The notes beneath the pieces are model-generated. The model searched no databases. It worked only from the letters and a program-made list of their open reading frames with translations, and was not told where the DNA came from. The translations under genes and the position numbers were made by a program. Below, piece after piece: positions 28,433 to 39,605 of a DNA stretch of 64,000 nucleotides. The stretch spans positions 124,001 to 188,000 of the forward strand of contig NZ_LOPY01000051.1 of assembly GCF_001469895.1 (NCBI RefSeq), in the 5' to 3' direction. Each line of letters begins with the position of its first letter. The first letter of the stretch is position 1. Source of the DNA: Pseudoalteromonas sp. XI10. Lineage in GTDB: Bacteria; Pseudomonadota; Gammaproteobacteria; Enterobacterales; Alteromonadaceae.

Positions 28433-31400
28433 CGACTTGCTCCTCTACTACTTTAGAGGCCGGTGTTTGCTGTTTTTTCACAAAGCGTGCAGCGGTAATA
28501 AAGAACAGCGGCACTAATATTATGCCGATAGAGCTTGCCAGTAACATCCCCCCTAAAATAGGCATAGATACTGACTGTCGACCAACCGCTCCGGGGCCAG
28601 AAGCAAGTACTAACGGCAATACACCAAGCACAAAAGAGGCTGCAGTCATTAATATTGGCCGAAAGCGAGAACGGGCGGCTTCTATTGCTGCATCAGCGGC
28701 ATCCATACCTTCTTGATAAAGCTGACTTGCCACCTCAACAATCAAAATTGAGTTCTTTGCAGCAAGGCCTATCAAGGCAATAAAGGCGACTTGAAAGAAT
28801 AAATTGTTTTCATGTCCCGTCACTAAGGTCAATACAGAGGCTCCCAACATAGCAATCGGGCTTATTAGTAGTACAGCAAACGGCAAGCTCCAACTTTCGT
28901 AGAGCGCCGCTAAAAATAAAAATACAAACACAATAGCAAGGCTGATAGCGATACTTAGCTGACCCGATGAGCGAATTTCTTGATAGGTTAATCCTGTCCA
29001 TTCATAGCCAAGGTTAGGCGGTAGTTTTGCCATTTCTTCTTTAATTACGTTAATTACATCACTCGATGCATAGCCTTCAGCTGGCGATACATTTACCATG
29101 GCACTGGTAAACATATTAAAGCGATTTATTGCAGACGGACCGGTTGTTAAGTTTAACTTAGCAAGCACATTTGATGGCACCATAGCACCATTTTTTGAAC
29201 GCACATAAAATTCGTTGAGGTTTTCAGGGCGTGCCCTAAATTCATCTTCAGCCTGAACTTTAACCCGATAAACCCGGCCAAATAAATTAAAGTCATTAAT
29301 TGTTGATGAGCCAGTAAGCACTTTCATTGTGCTGTAAACATCGGCAATCGGCACCTCTAGTGCCATGGCTTTTTCTCTATCTAACTCCAAAAACAGCTGA
29401 GGTACTGAGCCACGCAGTGAGCTACTTGCTTTAGCAACTTCAGGGCGGTTATTTAAATTTGCCAGCAGTACCTCAAGCGATTCAACCAGACTCGTTAAGT
29501 TGCCTCCCGTTTTTTCTTGCAGCGCAAACTCAACACCAGAGCCCGAACCAAGCCCCGCCACAGCCGATGGCTGAAACACATTAAATTCAGCATCTGGAAT
29601 GGCATACAACTGCTCACGAATATCATTCATCACACTTGTGACCGTAAAACCTTGCTCTGCACGCACTTGCCAAGGCTTTAAAATCACCTCCATTTGACCA
29701 TGTGATTGCGCACTACCAGCACGGCGGTTTTCACCCGCTAGCGTGAATGAATAAGCTACCCCAGCATGGTTCATAACAAATTGGTTGGCTTTACTTATCA
29801 CCTCATTGGTACGTGAAACCGTTGCCGCATCTGGCAAGGTAATATCAACAAAAAAGCGTCCTTGATCTTCTTGCGGCATAAAGCTGCTTGGTAATTGGCT
29901 AAACACAAAGTAACAGCCACCTACCATTATAAAAAAGCCAATATAACTACGTTTTGCTTTTTCAGAGCAGACCTTTACAAGCCAGGTGTATTTTTCGCCA
30001 ACACCTTCAAGCCAGCTATTAAATTTAACAAAAATCTTATTATTTGATGGGGCGCTAGGTTTTAAGAAAATCGCACATAAAGCAGGGCTCAAGGTTAGCG
30101 CAACTAGGGTTGAAATGAGTACCGCAACGGTAATTGAAATCGCAAACTCTCGGTACATAATGCCCGTAATACCGGCTAAAAATGACACCGGCACAAACAC
30201 CGCAGCAAGTACTAAAGAGGTTGCCACTATGGCGCCAGAAAGCTCTGTCATCGCTTGCTTAGTAGCAGCAACTACCTCCATATTTTGCTCATTGATCAGT
30301 CGCTCAACACTTTCGACTACGACAATCGCATCATCCACGACGATGCCGATAGCCAATACCATAGCCAATAAACTGACATTGTTTATGGTAAATCCAAATG
30401 CAGCCAAGGCGATAAAGGTACCCACTATCGACACCGGCACAGCTAAAGCGGGTATTAAAGTTGTTCGCCAGTTTTGTAAAAATAAATACACCACTAAAAT
30501 CACTAAGATAAGCGCTTGAATAAGGGTATTGATCACCTCATTAATCGACAGCTTGATGAACTCTGATGCATCATAAAATAACTGCCATTTCACTCCCTTT
30601 GGAAAAGCCTCGCTCAGGCGTTCCATCTCAGCCTTAACACGTTCAGTAACCGCTAATGCATTAGAGCCTGGTAACATATAAACCTGCAAAATAGTGGCGG
30701 GCTGTTCATTTAGTTTTGAATTTAAAGTGTACGCAGAGGAAGCCAGCTCAACCCTTGCAACATCTCGCAAACGGATCATCGAGCCATCACTGTTAACTCG
30801 CAGCATAATGTTATTAAATTCATCAACCTTATTAAGCCGACCTTGTGCTCGCACCGGAAAGTTAAGCTTAATTGCATCGCTCATTGGCTGAGCCCCGATC
30901 TCCCCAGCAGCGGCCTCTTTATTTTGTGCTTTGATTGCTGTGGTCACATCATTCACGGTTAATTCGTAGCCCGCTAAAATATCAGGCTTTAACCAGACCC
31001 GCATAGCATAAGAACGCGAGCCGGTGTTACGCACTTTACCAACCCCCGGAACACGCTTTAAAGCCGCCTCAACATTGATGCTGGCGTAGTTACTCAAATA
31101 GATTTCGTCATAGCGAGGATCATCAGAGGTCAGTGCCAGTTTCAACAGCTCAACGGAACTTTCATTAGATACATTCACCCCTTCAGTTTGCACATCAACA
31201 GGTAAATTACTGCCTGCTTGGCTTGCGGTGTTTTGCACATCAACAAGGGCGAGATCTGGGTCGGTGCCAACATCAAAGGTGAGTGTGATCCCAACACTGC
31301 CAGAGTTAGTTGCCTTTGACTCCATATACAACATATTCGGTGTGCCATTTAATTCTTGCTCAAGAGGAATGGCTACCGACTCAGATGCGGTCTCAGCCGT

Positions 31401-31559
31401 TGCGCCAGGGAATGAAGCAGACACTTTAACCGACGGCGGAGCAATATCTGGGTATTGATCAATCGGTAGAGTAAAGAGCGAGACCAAGCCTGTGAGTAAG
31501 ATAACTAACGAAATAACGATAGCAAACACTGGACGCTTGATAAAAAAATGCGAAAACAT
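28425..31559 (-). CDS. RND multidrug efflux transporter (AcrB/MexB family)
   Basis: 1044 residues, a proton-driven inner-membrane pump of the HAE1 class. It begins MFSHFFIKRPVFAIVISLVI. The TM4 proton-relay acidic pair is in VLAIGIVVDDAIVVVE. The large periplasmic porter and docking domains lie between TM1-2 and TM7-8, and the ending has the usual LVPLFFITAARF. It is probably a broad drug or bile/solvent exporter. The actual substrates cannot be predicted. It lies two bases after the membrane-fusion gene and overlaps the channel gene. Confidence 0.95.
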   Translation of the reverse strand: MFSHFFIKRPVFAIVISLVILLTGLVSLFTLPIDQYPDIAPPSVKVSASFPGATAETASESVAIPLEQELNGTPNMLYMESKATNSGSVGITLTFDVGTDPDLALVDVQNTASQAGSNLPVDVQTEGVNVSNESSVELLKLALTSDDPRYDEIYLSNYASINVEAALKRVPGVGKVRNTGSRSYAMRVWLKPDILAGYELTVNDVTTAIKAQNKEAAAGEIGAQPMSDAIKLNFPVRAQGRLNKVDEFNNIMLRVNSDGSMIRLRDVARVELASSAYTLNSKLNEQPATILQVYMLPGSNALAVTERVKAEMERLSEAFPKGVKWQLFYDASEFIKLSINEVINTLIQALILVILVVYLFLQNWRTTLIPALAVPVSIVGTFIALAAFGFTINNVSLLAMVLAIGIVVDDAIVVVESVERLINEQNMEVVAATKQAMTELSGAIVATSLVLAAVFVPVSFLAGITGIMYREFAISITVAVLISTLVALTLSPALCAIFLKPSAPSNNKIFVKFNSWLEGVGEKYTWLVKVCSEKAKRSYIGFFIMVGGCYFVFSQLPSSFMPQEDQGRFFVDITLPDAATVSRTNEVISKANQFVMNHAGVAYSFTLAGENRRAGSAQSHGQMEVILKPWQVRAEQGFTVTSVMNDIREQLYAIPDAEFNVFQPSAVAGLGSGSGVEFALQEKTGGNLTSLVESLEVLLANLNNRPEVAKASSSLRGSVPQLFLELDREKAMALEVPIADVYSTMKVLTGSSTINDFNLFGRVYRVKVQAEDEFRARPENLNEFYVRSKNGAMVPSNVLAKLNLTTGPSAINRFNMFTSAMVNVSPAEGYASSDVINVIKEEMAKLPPNLGYEWTGLTYQEIRSSGQLSIAISLAIVFVFLFLAALYESWSLPFAVLLISPIAMLGASVLTLVTGHENNLFFQVAFIALIGLAAKNSILIVEVASQLYQEGMDAADAAIEAARSRFRPILMTAASFVLGVLPLVLASGPGAVGRQSVSMPILGGMLLASSIGIILVPLFFITAARFVKKQQTPASKVVEEQVDA

Positions 31560-31561
31560 AG

Positions 31562-32788
31562 TTAAGCTCCCTGCTGATTTTTTTCATCATCTTGTTTGCT
31601 TGGTTTATCTGGCGCCAGTGGAATAGTGCCCGTGTTTGGCGTTAATTGGCGTTTTTCAAACTCGGCTAACGAAATCGCCTTGACTTGCTGACCATGACGA
31701 ATACGGTGTAAACCTTTCACCACCACTTGCTCACCCGCACTCAAGCCACCGCTAGCAACAATTCCTTGTTCACCGTAATGCTCAACAACAATAAAGCGCC
31801 GCTCTATCTCACCTGAATCAAGTACCACCATCACATAAATACCACCCTGTTCAACTTGTGTAGCTTCCTCAGGGACGACAATGGCATCTTTCAACTCAGA
31901 TAATTTAATCCGTGCTTTTGTATATTGCCCAGGTAATAGCTCACTATTAGGGTTAGGTAGCTTTGCTCTTACTTTAAAGGTGCCCGTTTTCGGGCTAATT
32001 TTAGGGTCGGTAAAACTCACATCGCCCCAATATCGATACTCGCTGCCATCAGGCAAAGAAATACGTACAAAGCCTTCTAGCGCCTTGCCTTGTTGTTCGG
32101 CTTGTAACTGCTCCATCATGCTGGTCATACGCCGCTTGGCATTCAAATAATCAAGTGCCGACATATTAAAATTAACGAAAATAGGGTCTATTTGCTGAAT
32201 GGTAGTAAGGAGTGAAATACCATTACTGCCGACCAAAGCACCGAGATCGGCTTCAGAGCTACCAACCATGCCACTAATTGGCGCCGTAATGCGGGTATAT
32301 TCTAAATCGAGCTTGGTTTCTTCAAGTTCTGCTTGGGTTGCTGATAATGACGCTTGCGCTTGCTCTTGAATAGAAATTGCATTGTCGTAGTCGAGCTGAC
32401 TTGCTGCGTCTTGCTCATAGAGGGGTTTTAAACGAGTAACATCGCGCTTTGCTTTAGCCAGCGCTGCTTGGTCTTTTTGCAGCGCCGCTTTAACGCGATT
32501 AAGCTTAGCTCGGTAAGGTCTATCATCAATGGTATAGAGTAAATCACCTTCGTTTACCCAGCTACCTTCAACAAATTCAACACTTTGTACAAAGCCAGTG
32601 ATCCTTGCGCGTACTTCAACATCAAGTGATGCATCTGTACGCGCCACGTAATTCCCATACAGCGGCACATCAAACTGCTTAACCTCAGCGGTAACCACTT
32701 CTTCAACGATAACTTGAGGTTGCTCTTTAGAACAACCCAGCAGTGCCGCTAAGCACACGCACCCTATGACGTATTTGTTTAATAGCAT
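31562..32788 (-). CDS. RND efflux membrane-fusion lipoprotein (AcrA/MexA family)
   Basis: 408 residues. The lipobox is LLGC (Cys19). The lipoyl half-motifs (VEVRARITGFVQSVEFVEG and YTRITAPISGMVGSSEADLG) flank a long helical hairpin (residues about 95-165). Beta-barrel and membrane-proximal domains follow, and the C-terminal tail is polar. It bridges the RND pump and the outer-membrane channel. It is first gene of the operon. No adjacent TetR or MarR regulator gene is present, so regulation would be from elsewhere. Confidence 0.94.
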   Translation of the reverse strand: MLLNKYVIGCVCLAALLGCSKEQPQVIVEEVVTAEVKQFDVPLYGNYVARTDASLDVEVRARITGFVQSVEFVEGSWVNEGDLLYTIDDRPYRAKLNRVKAALQKDQAALAKAKRDVTRLKPLYEQDAASQLDYDNAISIQEQAQASLSATQAELEETKLDLEYTRITAPISGMVGSSEADLGALVGSNGISLLTTIQQIDPIFVNFNMSALDYLNAKRRMTSMMEQLQAEQQGKALEGFVRISLPDGSEYRYWGDVSFTDPKISPKTGTFKVRAKLPNPNSELLPGQYTKARIKLSELKDAIVVPEEATQVEQGGIYVMVVLDSGEIERRFIVVEHYGEQGIVASGGLSAGEQVVVKGLHRIRHGQQVKAISLAEFEKRQLTPNTGTIPLAPDKPSKQDDEKNQQGA

Positions 32789-32862
32789 ACAACCTTCTCA
32801 TTCCTTAAGCCTGTCTCTATCTTGCTATCTGTTGCAATACTACATAGATGAGGGATTCTTTG

Positions 32863-33672
32863 TTATTTTTGACAATTAGAGCAGTACACAGTGCTTCTTT
32901 GCCCTAATCTAATTTCTTTTAATGGCTCTTTACACGTTACACATGGCTCACCTTTGCGACCATAAACTAGTAATTGTTGGGCAAAATAACCCGGCTTACC
33001 ATCACTTTGAGCAAAATCTTTTAATGTTGTGCCGCCTTGCGTGATAGCCGCAGCAAGTGTTTCTTTAATAATAGGCACTAATTGCTGATAACGCTTTAAA
33101 GACACCTTGCCGGCTTCTCGTTTCGGGTGAATTCCGGCCTTAAATAACGACTCATTGGCATAGATATTACCTACACCAACGACCACAGCGTTATCCATAA
33201 TAAACTGTTTTATTGGTACTTTTTTATTTCTAGACTGTTCGTAAACACGCTTTGCAGCAAACTCATCGGTAAGTGGCTCCGGCCCAAGCTTGGTTAGCAA
33301 GGTATGACATTCGCCTGGTGCTTGCCATAAGCAGGCACCAAAGCGACGCGCATCGTTGAGTCTTAGCGCTTTACCTGAGGCTAAAATAAATTCGATATGG
33401 TCGTGCTTTTTTAATGGCTCATCTGCGCTCACAACTCGTAAGTTGCCCGACATTCCTAAGTGCAAAATAACACTACCCAGCTCACAACCGAGTAATAAAT
33501 ATTTTGCTCTACGCTCCACTGAAGTAACTTTAAGTCCTTGTAATTGATATACATCATCAGGCACAGGCCAACGCATACTGGCGTTATGAATATTTACTTT
33601 GGTCACTGTTTGGTTAAGCACATGCGGCGTTATTCCCAAACGGCTAACTTCAACTTCTGGTAATTCAGGCAT
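32863..33672 (-). CDS. mutM: Formamidopyrimidine-DNA glycosylase
   Basis: Removes 8-oxoguanine and FaPy lesions from DNA and nicks the abasic site. It begins MPELPEVEV (catalytic Pro2 after Met removal, Glu3) and has Lys in the conserved RRAKYLLLG loop. The helix-two-turn-helix region [15 protein letters not shown] and a C-terminal zinc finger (CVTCKEPL ... CSNC) are intact. 269 residues equals E. coli MutM. It follows a small unknown gene by 11 bases, so they are probably co-transcribed. Confidence 0.96.
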   Translation of the reverse strand: MPELPEVEVSRLGITPHVLNQTVTKVNIHNASMRWPVPDDVYQLQGLKVTSVERRAKYLLLGCELGSVILHLGMSGNLRVVSADEPLKKHDHIEFILASGKALRLNDARRFGACLWQAPGECHTLLTKLGPEPLTDEFAAKRVYEQSRNKKVPIKQFIMDNAVVVGVGNIYANESLFKAGIHPKREAGKVSLKRYQQLVPIIKETLAAAITQGGTTLKDFAQSDGKPGYFAQQLLVYGRKGEPCVTCKEPLKEIRLGQRSTVYCSNCQK

Positions 33673-33683
33673 CTGTGACTCTC

Positions 33684-34175
33684 TTAAAACGGGTATAACG
33701 GAAATAACTTAGCAGCATCAGCTTGTTCAAGCTCAAATAATCGTTGTAACCGCTTATCTAATAAATAGTATTGCTGATCTATGTTGTACAACTGATACAC
33801 CGCTGGCAACTGCTCCCCGGCTAGCCACACGGAGGCAACATAATCAGCCGATGTCTGTGAAATTTTACTAACAGGGAGACTGGCAATAGTCAGTTTTTGA
33901 TGTTGCCAAAGTTCAACAAGTTGTTCGAGCTGATGCTCATCGCCTTGCCATGTGGTTTCTTGCAGTGATTGGCTACGCCAAGAGGTGCCGATACGTTCGA
34001 TTTTTAATTCTGGAAATGCCATCGCCAAAATAAAGCTTTGCTCTGGGAGTAATGCTTGTACTCCTTCTTCAACAGGCTGTGTATTGAGCTTTTTATGTAG
34101 ACCATTGAAGAAAAAAATCATCAATAGCATCGAAATAATCACCACATTATTCCATGCTTTTCGGCTCAAGCGCAT
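33684..34175 (-). CDS. Membrane-anchored protein of unknown function
   Basis: 163 residues. A basic N-terminus ([10 protein letters not shown]) leads into a single transmembrane segment (about 11-26, [15 protein letters not shown]), then a soluble alpha/beta domain on the periplasmic side. It ends in LFPLYPF. No catalytic motif is recognised. It lies just upstream of mutM in the same direction, and I believe similar proteins occupy this place in related genera. The location next to a DNA repair gene need not imply related function. Confidence 0.65.
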   Translation of the reverse strand: MRLSRKAWNNVVIISMLLMIFFFNGLHKKLNTQPVEEGVQALLPEQSFILAMAFPELKIERIGTSWRSQSLQETTWQGDEHQLEQLVELWQHQKLTIASLPVSKISQTSADYVASVWLAGEQLPAVYQLYNIDQQYYLLDKRLQRLFELEQADAAKLFPLYPF

Positions 34176-34326
34176 CAGTATCTTCCTCAGTTTTCAATAT
34201 CTTAAAGTGTAACCAAAAAGGACATTAATTGGCAGTTGTAATTGATCAACAAAATTTCATGTCTGTTATGTATCAATCTGTCGATACTTTGCTAAAATAT
34301 CCGCCAAATTTAAAGGAGTTCCGTCA

Positions 34327-35259
34327 ATGTCAATGTCAATGTATGTAGTGGGTCATAAGATCCCTGATTCAGATTCAATTTGCGGTGCAATTGCGCTTGC
34401 TTACTTAAAAAACCAGATCAATGAACCTGCGATCCCGACGCGTTTAGGTGAAGTATCACCTGAAACACAATTTATCCTAGATAAATTCGGTTTCGAAGCA
34501 CCTGAGCTAAAACTTAGCTACGCAGGCGAAGACGTTTATATCGTTGACCACACAGAAAAAACACAAGCACCTGATGACATCGATGAAGCACGTGTTGTGG
34601 GTGTTGTTGATCACCACAAATTAGGCGACTTAACATCATCAACACCACTAGAATGTTGGATCCGCCCAGTTGGTTGTTCAAACACTATCATCAAAATGAT
34701 GTATGACTTCTACAACGTAGAGATTCCAAAAGATATCGCAGGCATCATGTTATGCGCTATCTTAAGCGACACTGTAATCTTTAAATCACCAACGTGCACA
34801 ACAGCTGATATCAAGTGTGTTGAAGCACTTGCTGAAATCGCTGGCATCGAAGATTTCAAAGAACTTGGCATGGAAATGTTCAAGGTTAAATCAGCAGTTG
34901 AAGGCACGCCTGTACGCGATTTAGTAATGCGTGATTTCAAAGACTTCAACATGAACGGTAAGCTAGTAGGTATTGGCCAGCTAGAAGTTATCGACCTTGC
35001 TGTATTTGATGAGATCAAAGCAGACCTTGAAGCTGACATCGCAAAGCTTAAAGAAGAAGGCGGTCGCCACTCAGTATTACTCCTGTTAACTGATATCATG
35101 AAAGAAGGCTCAGAAATGCTAATTGCGTCTGATGACGTATCAGTAATCGAAGCTGCCTATGATGTTAAATCAGAAGACGGTCGCGTATGGTTAGATGGCG
35201 TATTAAGCCGTAAGAAGCAAGTAGTACCACCACTACAAGACGCTTTTGCAAAAATCTAA
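34327..35259 (+). CDS. ppaC: Manganese-dependent inorganic pyrophosphatase (family II)
   Basis: Hydrolyses pyrophosphate to phosphate. A DHH-superfamily enzyme of 310 residues with VGHKIPDSDSICGAIA (metal ligands His, Asp, Asp), VDHTEK, the DHH motif VVDHHKLGD, and the C-terminal SRKKQVVPPL active-site loop. The start region repeats ATGTCA, giving three in-frame ATGs (34327, 34333, 34339). The first has GGAG eight bases upstream and is chosen. It is monocistronic with its own terminator. Confidence 0.94.
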   Translation: MSMSMYVVGHKIPDSDSICGAIALAYLKNQINEPAIPTRLGEVSPETQFILDKFGFEAPELKLSYAGEDVYIVDHTEKTQAPDDIDEARVVGVVDHHKLGDLTSSTPLECWIRPVGCSNTIIKMMYDFYNVEIPKDIAGIMLCAILSDTVIFKSPTCTTADIKCVEALAEIAGIEDFKELGMEMFKVKSAVEGTPVRDLVMRDFKDFNMNGKLVGIGQLEVIDLAVFDEIKADLEADIAKLKEEGGRHSVLLLLTDIMKEGSEMLIASDDVSVIEAAYDVKSEDGRVWLDGVLSRKKQVVPPLQDAFAKI

Positions 35260-35276
35260 TCAGAACTGTTAGGTAC

Positions 35277-35307
35277 AAAAAAAGCCGATGTAACATCGGC
35301 TTTTTTT
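35277..35307. terminator. Bidirectional terminator
   Basis: AAAAAAAGCCGATG / CATCGGCTTTTTTT with loop TAA, between the convergent ppaC and rlmB genes. Confidence 0.92.
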
Positions 35308-35328
35308 GTGTCTGAAATTTCGGGGTAG

Positions 35329-36075
35329 TTAGATTTGCGTTGCATTACGCTGACGTAACACTTCAAATAAACAAATACCGGTCGCAACTGACACATTTAA
35401 ACTAGATACCGAACCAGCCATTGGGATTTTAACTAATAAATCACAATGCTCACGAGTAAGACGGCGCATACCATCCCCTTCTGCACCCATTACAACAGCC
35501 ATTGGCCCTGTTAGGTTTGCATCAAATAATTCAGTATCTGTTTCACCGGCAGTTCCAACAACCCAAACGCCTGCATCTTTAATTTCACGTAGCGTACGCG
35601 CAAGATTGGTTACTTGAACTAATGGCACTGTTTCTGCTGCACCACACGCTACTTTACGCGCTGTGCCGTTAAGTTTTGCAGACTTATCTTTAGGAACGAT
35701 AATCGCGTGTACGCCCGCAGCATCTGCACTACGTAAACAGGCACCTAAGTTATGTGGATCAGTAATGCCATCAAGCACCAATAAGAAAGGCGTTTCTTCA
35801 CGGGCGATGATCTCATCAAGATCTTTTTCGTTATACATGCGCGCCGCTTTTACATTAGCGATAATGCCTTGGTGCTGCTCACCATTTGCTTTATTATCAA
35901 GCGCTTTACGCTGCATAAATTGTACAGAAATACCGAATTTACGTGCTTGGTCAATAACCGGGTTTAAACGTTTATCTTCACGCCCTTTTAAAGCGTATAT
36001 TTCTAAAAAGCGCTCAGGCTCTTTTGCTAATATTGCTTCAACTGAGTGAAAACCAAAAATTAATTCATTACTCAC
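35329..36075 (-). CDS. rlmB: 23S rRNA (guanosine-2251-2'-O)-methyltransferase
   Basis: A SPOUT-family methyltransferase of 248 residues that methylates the P-loop of 23S rRNA with SAM. It has an N-terminal RNA-binding domain ([16 protein letters not shown]...). The SPOUT domain has [33 protein letters not shown] and the knot motif [21 protein letters not shown]. The start overlaps the rnr stop by four bases (ATGA), the same rnr-rlmB order as in E. coli. Confidence 0.95.
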   Translation of the reverse strand: MSNELIFGFHSVEAILAKEPERFLEIYALKGREDKRLNPVIDQARKFGISVQFMQRKALDNKANGEQHQGIIANVKAARMYNEKDLDEIIAREETPFLLVLDGITDPHNLGACLRSADAAGVHAIIVPKDKSAKLNGTARKVACGAAETVPLVQVTNLARTLREIKDAGVWVVGTAGETDTELFDANLTGPMAVVMGAEGDGMRRLTREHCDLLVKIPMAGSVSSLNVSVATGICLFEVLRQRNATQI

Positions 36076-38555
36076 GTATTATTTGCTCCTCGGCCATTAC
36101 GTTTACGGGCATTCTTACCCGGTCTTTTTGCCTTTTTGGTGGCTTTTTTCTTACTCTTCTTTTTGCCGGCTTTTACAGCATCAGCTTGTTTACTATTAGG
36201 CTTTTTACGCCCTTTAGAAGGTGAAGACTTGCCACGTTTTTCATTCTCTTTGTCGCCTGATTTTGCCTCAAAGCTGCCTGACTGCGCTTTTTTACCAGGA
36301 ATTTTACCTGCTTTGAGCTGGGCACGAACACTTGGTTTTGCAGGGGCACTACGGCCACGACGACGCGCATAACGGTCTTGTTGCGCTTCACCTGCTAACA
36401 CTAAGTTTATGCGTCGCTCATCAAGACTGACAGATGACACCTGAACCGTTAGTTTATCGCCTAAACGATAAACGGTGTGAGTTTGTTCACCAATCAAGCA
36501 ATGCTTAGCACCATCGTAATGGAAGTACTCATTGCCCAGGTTAGTTACATGGATCATGCCGTCGATTTGTAAATCATCTAAGCGTACAAATAAACCAAAG
36601 TTAGTTACCGATGAGATCACCCCACCAAATTCGTCACCAACATGGTCTTGCATAAATTCACATTTAAGCCAATCTGCTACTTCGCGAGTCGCATCATCAG
36701 CACGGCGTTCAGTGGTTGAACACTGCTCACCTAAAATATCAACTTCGTCATCAGTGTAGGCATACTCACCCGATGTTTGCTGACCTTGCGCCTTGAGCAC
36801 GGCTTTAATTGCACGGTGCACTACTAAATCAGGATAACGACGAATTGGCGATGTAAAGTGGGCATAAGCTGGTAAAGCTAAACCAAAGTGGCCAATGTTA
36901 TCTGGCTGATAAACCGCTTGCTTCATTGAACGAAGCAACATGGTTTGAATAAGCTCAGCTTCTGGGCGGTCGCCTAATTTAGCTAACACTTGGGTTATTT
37001 CTTTTGGTGTTGGCTCATCAGAAATCGCGGTTTCGATACCAAGCTCTGATAAAAAGTTTCTGAAGAAACCCAGCTTTTCAGCATCAGGCTCATCATGCAC
37101 ACGATAAAGCGCACTCGCCTCGTGCTTTTCTAATAATCGGGCTGCCGATACGTTCGCTAAAATCATGCACTCTTCGATAAGTTTGTGTGCATCATTGCGA
37201 ACCACAGGCACAATTGATTCGATCTTACGATGTGCATTAAACACAAAGCGCGTTTCTAAGGTTTCAAACTCAATCGCACCACGGTCTTGGCGAGCAGCTT
37301 TAAGTGCCATGTACATTTGCTGTAAATCAGTTAAATGTGGCACCATCTTAGCATACTCTTCACGCAGCTTTTCATCGCCTTGTAAAATCGCATTCACTTT
37401 AGTGTAGGTAAAACGAGCGTGTGAATTCATCACCGCTTCGTAAAATTTATACCCAGACAACTTACCCGCTTCTGACACCGTCATCTCAGCAACCATACAT
37501 AAACGGTCAACTTCTGGGTTCAATGAGCACAAGCCATTCGATAGCACTTTTGGCAGCATCGGAATAACTTGCTCAGGGAAGTATACTGAGTTACCACGTT
37601 CAATCGCTTCTTTATTCAGAGGCGTGTTCATTCCTACGTAGTGCGACACATCGGCAATGGCCACCCATAAACGCCAACCACCTGATGGTTTGCGCTCACA
37701 GTAAACGGCATCGTCAAAGTCTCGGGCATCTTCACCGTCGATTGTAACTAGCGGTAAGTCACGTAAATCAACGCGACCTTGCTTTGCTTGTTCATCAACA
37801 AACTCACCTAAATGAGCAACTTGCTTTTCAACCGCTTCAGGCCAAACGTGGGGAATATCGTGATTGCGTAGTGCAACTTCAATTTCCATACCCGGTGCTA
37901 AATGCTCACCCAGTACCTCAGTGACTTTACCTACCGCATTCATATGTCGGCTTGGGTTTTGGGTAATTTGCACCTGCACCATTTGGTTGTGGCGTGCACC
38001 ATTTTCACTACCCGGTAGAATCATAATATCTTGCGTTATGCGTGGGTCTTCAGCCACAACAACAGCAATACCATGTTCAACAAAATAGCGGCCAACAATC
38101 GGCGCACGCTCATTGGTTAATACCTTAATAATGCGTGCATCGCATTTGCCACTTGAGCCTTTGCGATTGCCTTTAGCAAGCACAATGTCACCGTGCAACA
38201 CCATATTCATTTGGTGCTTCGCGATAAACCAATCTTTACTCTCACCTTCAACTTCTAAAAAGCCGAATCCGTCACGATGACCAATGACTTTGCCTTTAAC
38301 TAGGCCTGATTCATCGATCAATGCGTAGCATTTAAACTTATTGAAATACAGTTGACCATCGCGCTCCATAGCACGTAAACGACGTTTGAACGCAATTTGA
38401 CGCTCTGTATCATTCACATGTAATTCGTCACAAAGTTGTGTGAAGTTTGCTGGTTTGGCGCGAGATTCTAAGTGAGTAAGTATAAACTCACGGCTAGGGA
38501 CGGGGTTTTCGTACTTTTCTTGTTCTCGACTGAGATTTGGATCCTGTTTTGACAT
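36072..38555 (-). CDS. rnr: Ribonuclease R
   Basis: A 3'-5' exoribonuclease for structured RNA, 827 residues. It has an N-terminal helix-turn-helix ([20 protein letters not shown]), cold-shock domains (about 80-240), an RNB catalytic domain with the Asp cluster in [14 protein letters not shown] (about 275-290) and [18 protein letters not shown], an S1 domain ([19 protein letters not shown]), and a Lys/Arg-rich tail of about 85 residues, typical of RNase R. It is first of a two-gene operon with rlmB. Start ATG 38555. Confidence 0.96.
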   Translation of the reverse strand: MSKQDPNLSREQEKYENPVPSREFILTHLESRAKPANFTQLCDELHVNDTERQIAFKRRLRAMERDGQLYFNKFKCYALIDESGLVKGKVIGHRDGFGFLEVEGESKDWFIAKHQMNMVLHGDIVLAKGNRKGSSGKCDARIIKVLTNERAPIVGRYFVEHGIAVVVAEDPRITQDIMILPGSENGARHNQMVQVQITQNPSRHMNAVGKVTEVLGEHLAPGMEIEVALRNHDIPHVWPEAVEKQVAHLGEFVDEQAKQGRVDLRDLPLVTIDGEDARDFDDAVYCERKPSGGWRLWVAIADVSHYVGMNTPLNKEAIERGNSVYFPEQVIPMLPKVLSNGLCSLNPEVDRLCMVAEMTVSEAGKLSGYKFYEAVMNSHARFTYTKVNAILQGDEKLREEYAKMVPHLTDLQQMYMALKAARQDRGAIEFETLETRFVFNAHRKIESIVPVVRNDAHKLIEECMILANVSAARLLEKHEASALYRVHDEPDAEKLGFFRNFLSELGIETAISDEPTPKEITQVLAKLGDRPEAELIQTMLLRSMKQAVYQPDNIGHFGLALPAYAHFTSPIRRYPDLVVHRAIKAVLKAQGQQTSGEYAYTDDEVDILGEQCSTTERRADDATREVADWLKCEFMQDHVGDEFGGVISSVTNFGLFVRLDDLQIDGMIHVTNLGNEYFHYDGAKHCLIGEQTHTVYRLGDKLTVQVSSVSLDERRINLVLAGEAQQDRYARRRGRSAPAKPSVRAQLKAGKIPGKKAQSGSFEAKSGDKENEKRGKSSPSKGRKKPNSKQADAVKAGKKKSKKKATKKAKRPGKNARKRNGRGANNT

Positions 38556-38736
38556 TCACTATCTTGTTAGTTGGTTATGTTGTTATTTTAACCCATAACC
38601 TAACAATGAGACAGGCAAAAGCTATGAAACTTTTAAGAAATTGATTAATTCTGCCAAAAATGAAGCTTTGATATTCTTTGCAACAAACACTCTGTGTTAA
38701 TATTTTCGGAAAATAACAACAAGCTAACATAATTAT

Positions 38737-39585
38737 ATGGATATTAACTTAACCCATTACCTCGCAACAATGGCCTACAACAGCGCCTATATTGGTCTGT
38801 TCATTGCGATCATAGCCGTTGCAAAACTGTCGTATAACTTAGCAACCCCTTATAACACCACCAGCCAATTAACAGATAATGCCAACAGTGCCTTAGGTTT
38901 ATCTATTGGCGGCTACTTAGGGGCAATTACCATTATTTATGGCTTTGTTTTAGCTGGGCCTAGCCAAGGTTTGCTAAGCGACTTGATGAATGTATCACTG
39001 TACAGTGTATTAGGTATGGTGCTGCTCACTTGCTCACGTATTTTAAATGACAAATTACTGCTGCGTTTGTTCTGCAACCAAGAGCAATTAATTAACCAAC
39101 AAAATGAGGCTGTGGGCTTAGTACAAGCAGCAAACTATATGGCCGCAGCACTGATCATTGGTGGCGCATTAACCGGTGAAGGCAGCTGGTTATCAGCCAT
39201 AGTGTTTTATTTTTTAGGGCAACTAATGCTGATCATTTTTGCCAAAGGCTATGATCACCTCACTGCTTTTAATCTTCATGAACAGCTCGAAAAAGGCAAC
39301 AAAGCCGTTGCACTTAGCTTTTCAGGCACTATGTTGGCGTTAGCTATTATCTTGTGTCATGCGCTCATTGGAGGCTTTCATACTTGGCAACAAAGCTTAA
39401 GCTTATTCTTTATTGACGCATTATTTGGCTTTTTAATTTTACCAATTGTGCGTTACCTCGTTGATAAAATTATCTTTAGCAAAATTTCGCTAGACCAAGC
39501 AATGCACGACAAAAACACCGCCGTTGCGGTTATTGAAAGCAGCATTGCAATCTGTGTTGCTGTTATCATCACTATCGCTATTTAA
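38737..39585 (+). CDS. DUF350 membrane protein
   Basis: 282 residues, almost wholly hydrophobic, with about eight transmembrane segments. Two internal halves resemble each other (IGGYLGAITIIYGFVLAGPSQ and FSGTMLALAIILCHALIGGF), as in proteins with two DUF350 units (E. coli YjfL has one). The biochemical role is unknown. Related genes often sit near PspA-like, DUF4178 or aminopropyltransferase genes. It is first gene of a three-gene plus-strand operon, 20 bases before the next. Confidence 0.82.
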   Translation: MDINLTHYLATMAYNSAYIGLFIAIIAVAKLSYNLATPYNTTSQLTDNANSALGLSIGGYLGAITIIYGFVLAGPSQGLLSDLMNVSLYSVLGMVLLTCSRILNDKLLLRLFCNQEQLINQQNEAVGLVQAANYMAAALIIGGALTGEGSWLSAIVFYFLGQLMLIIFAKGYDHLTAFNLHEQLEKGNKAVALSFSGTMLALAIILCHALIGGFHTWQQSLSLFFIDALFGFLILPIVRYLVDKIIFSKISLDQAMHDKNTAVAVIESSIAICVAVIITIAI

Positions 39586-39605
39586 GCTTATTTATGGAGT
39601 AATGG

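Noticed and set aside
29986-30519. Plus-strand open frame (177 codons) opposite the RND pump
   Set aside because: Mirror of the pump coding frame with Thr/Ala/Ser-rich composition and no domain.
27035-32788. Local repressor or inverted-repeat operator controlling the RND pump
   Set aside because: No regulator gene adjoins the operon, and I found no convincing operator in the 74 bases before the fusion-protein gene.
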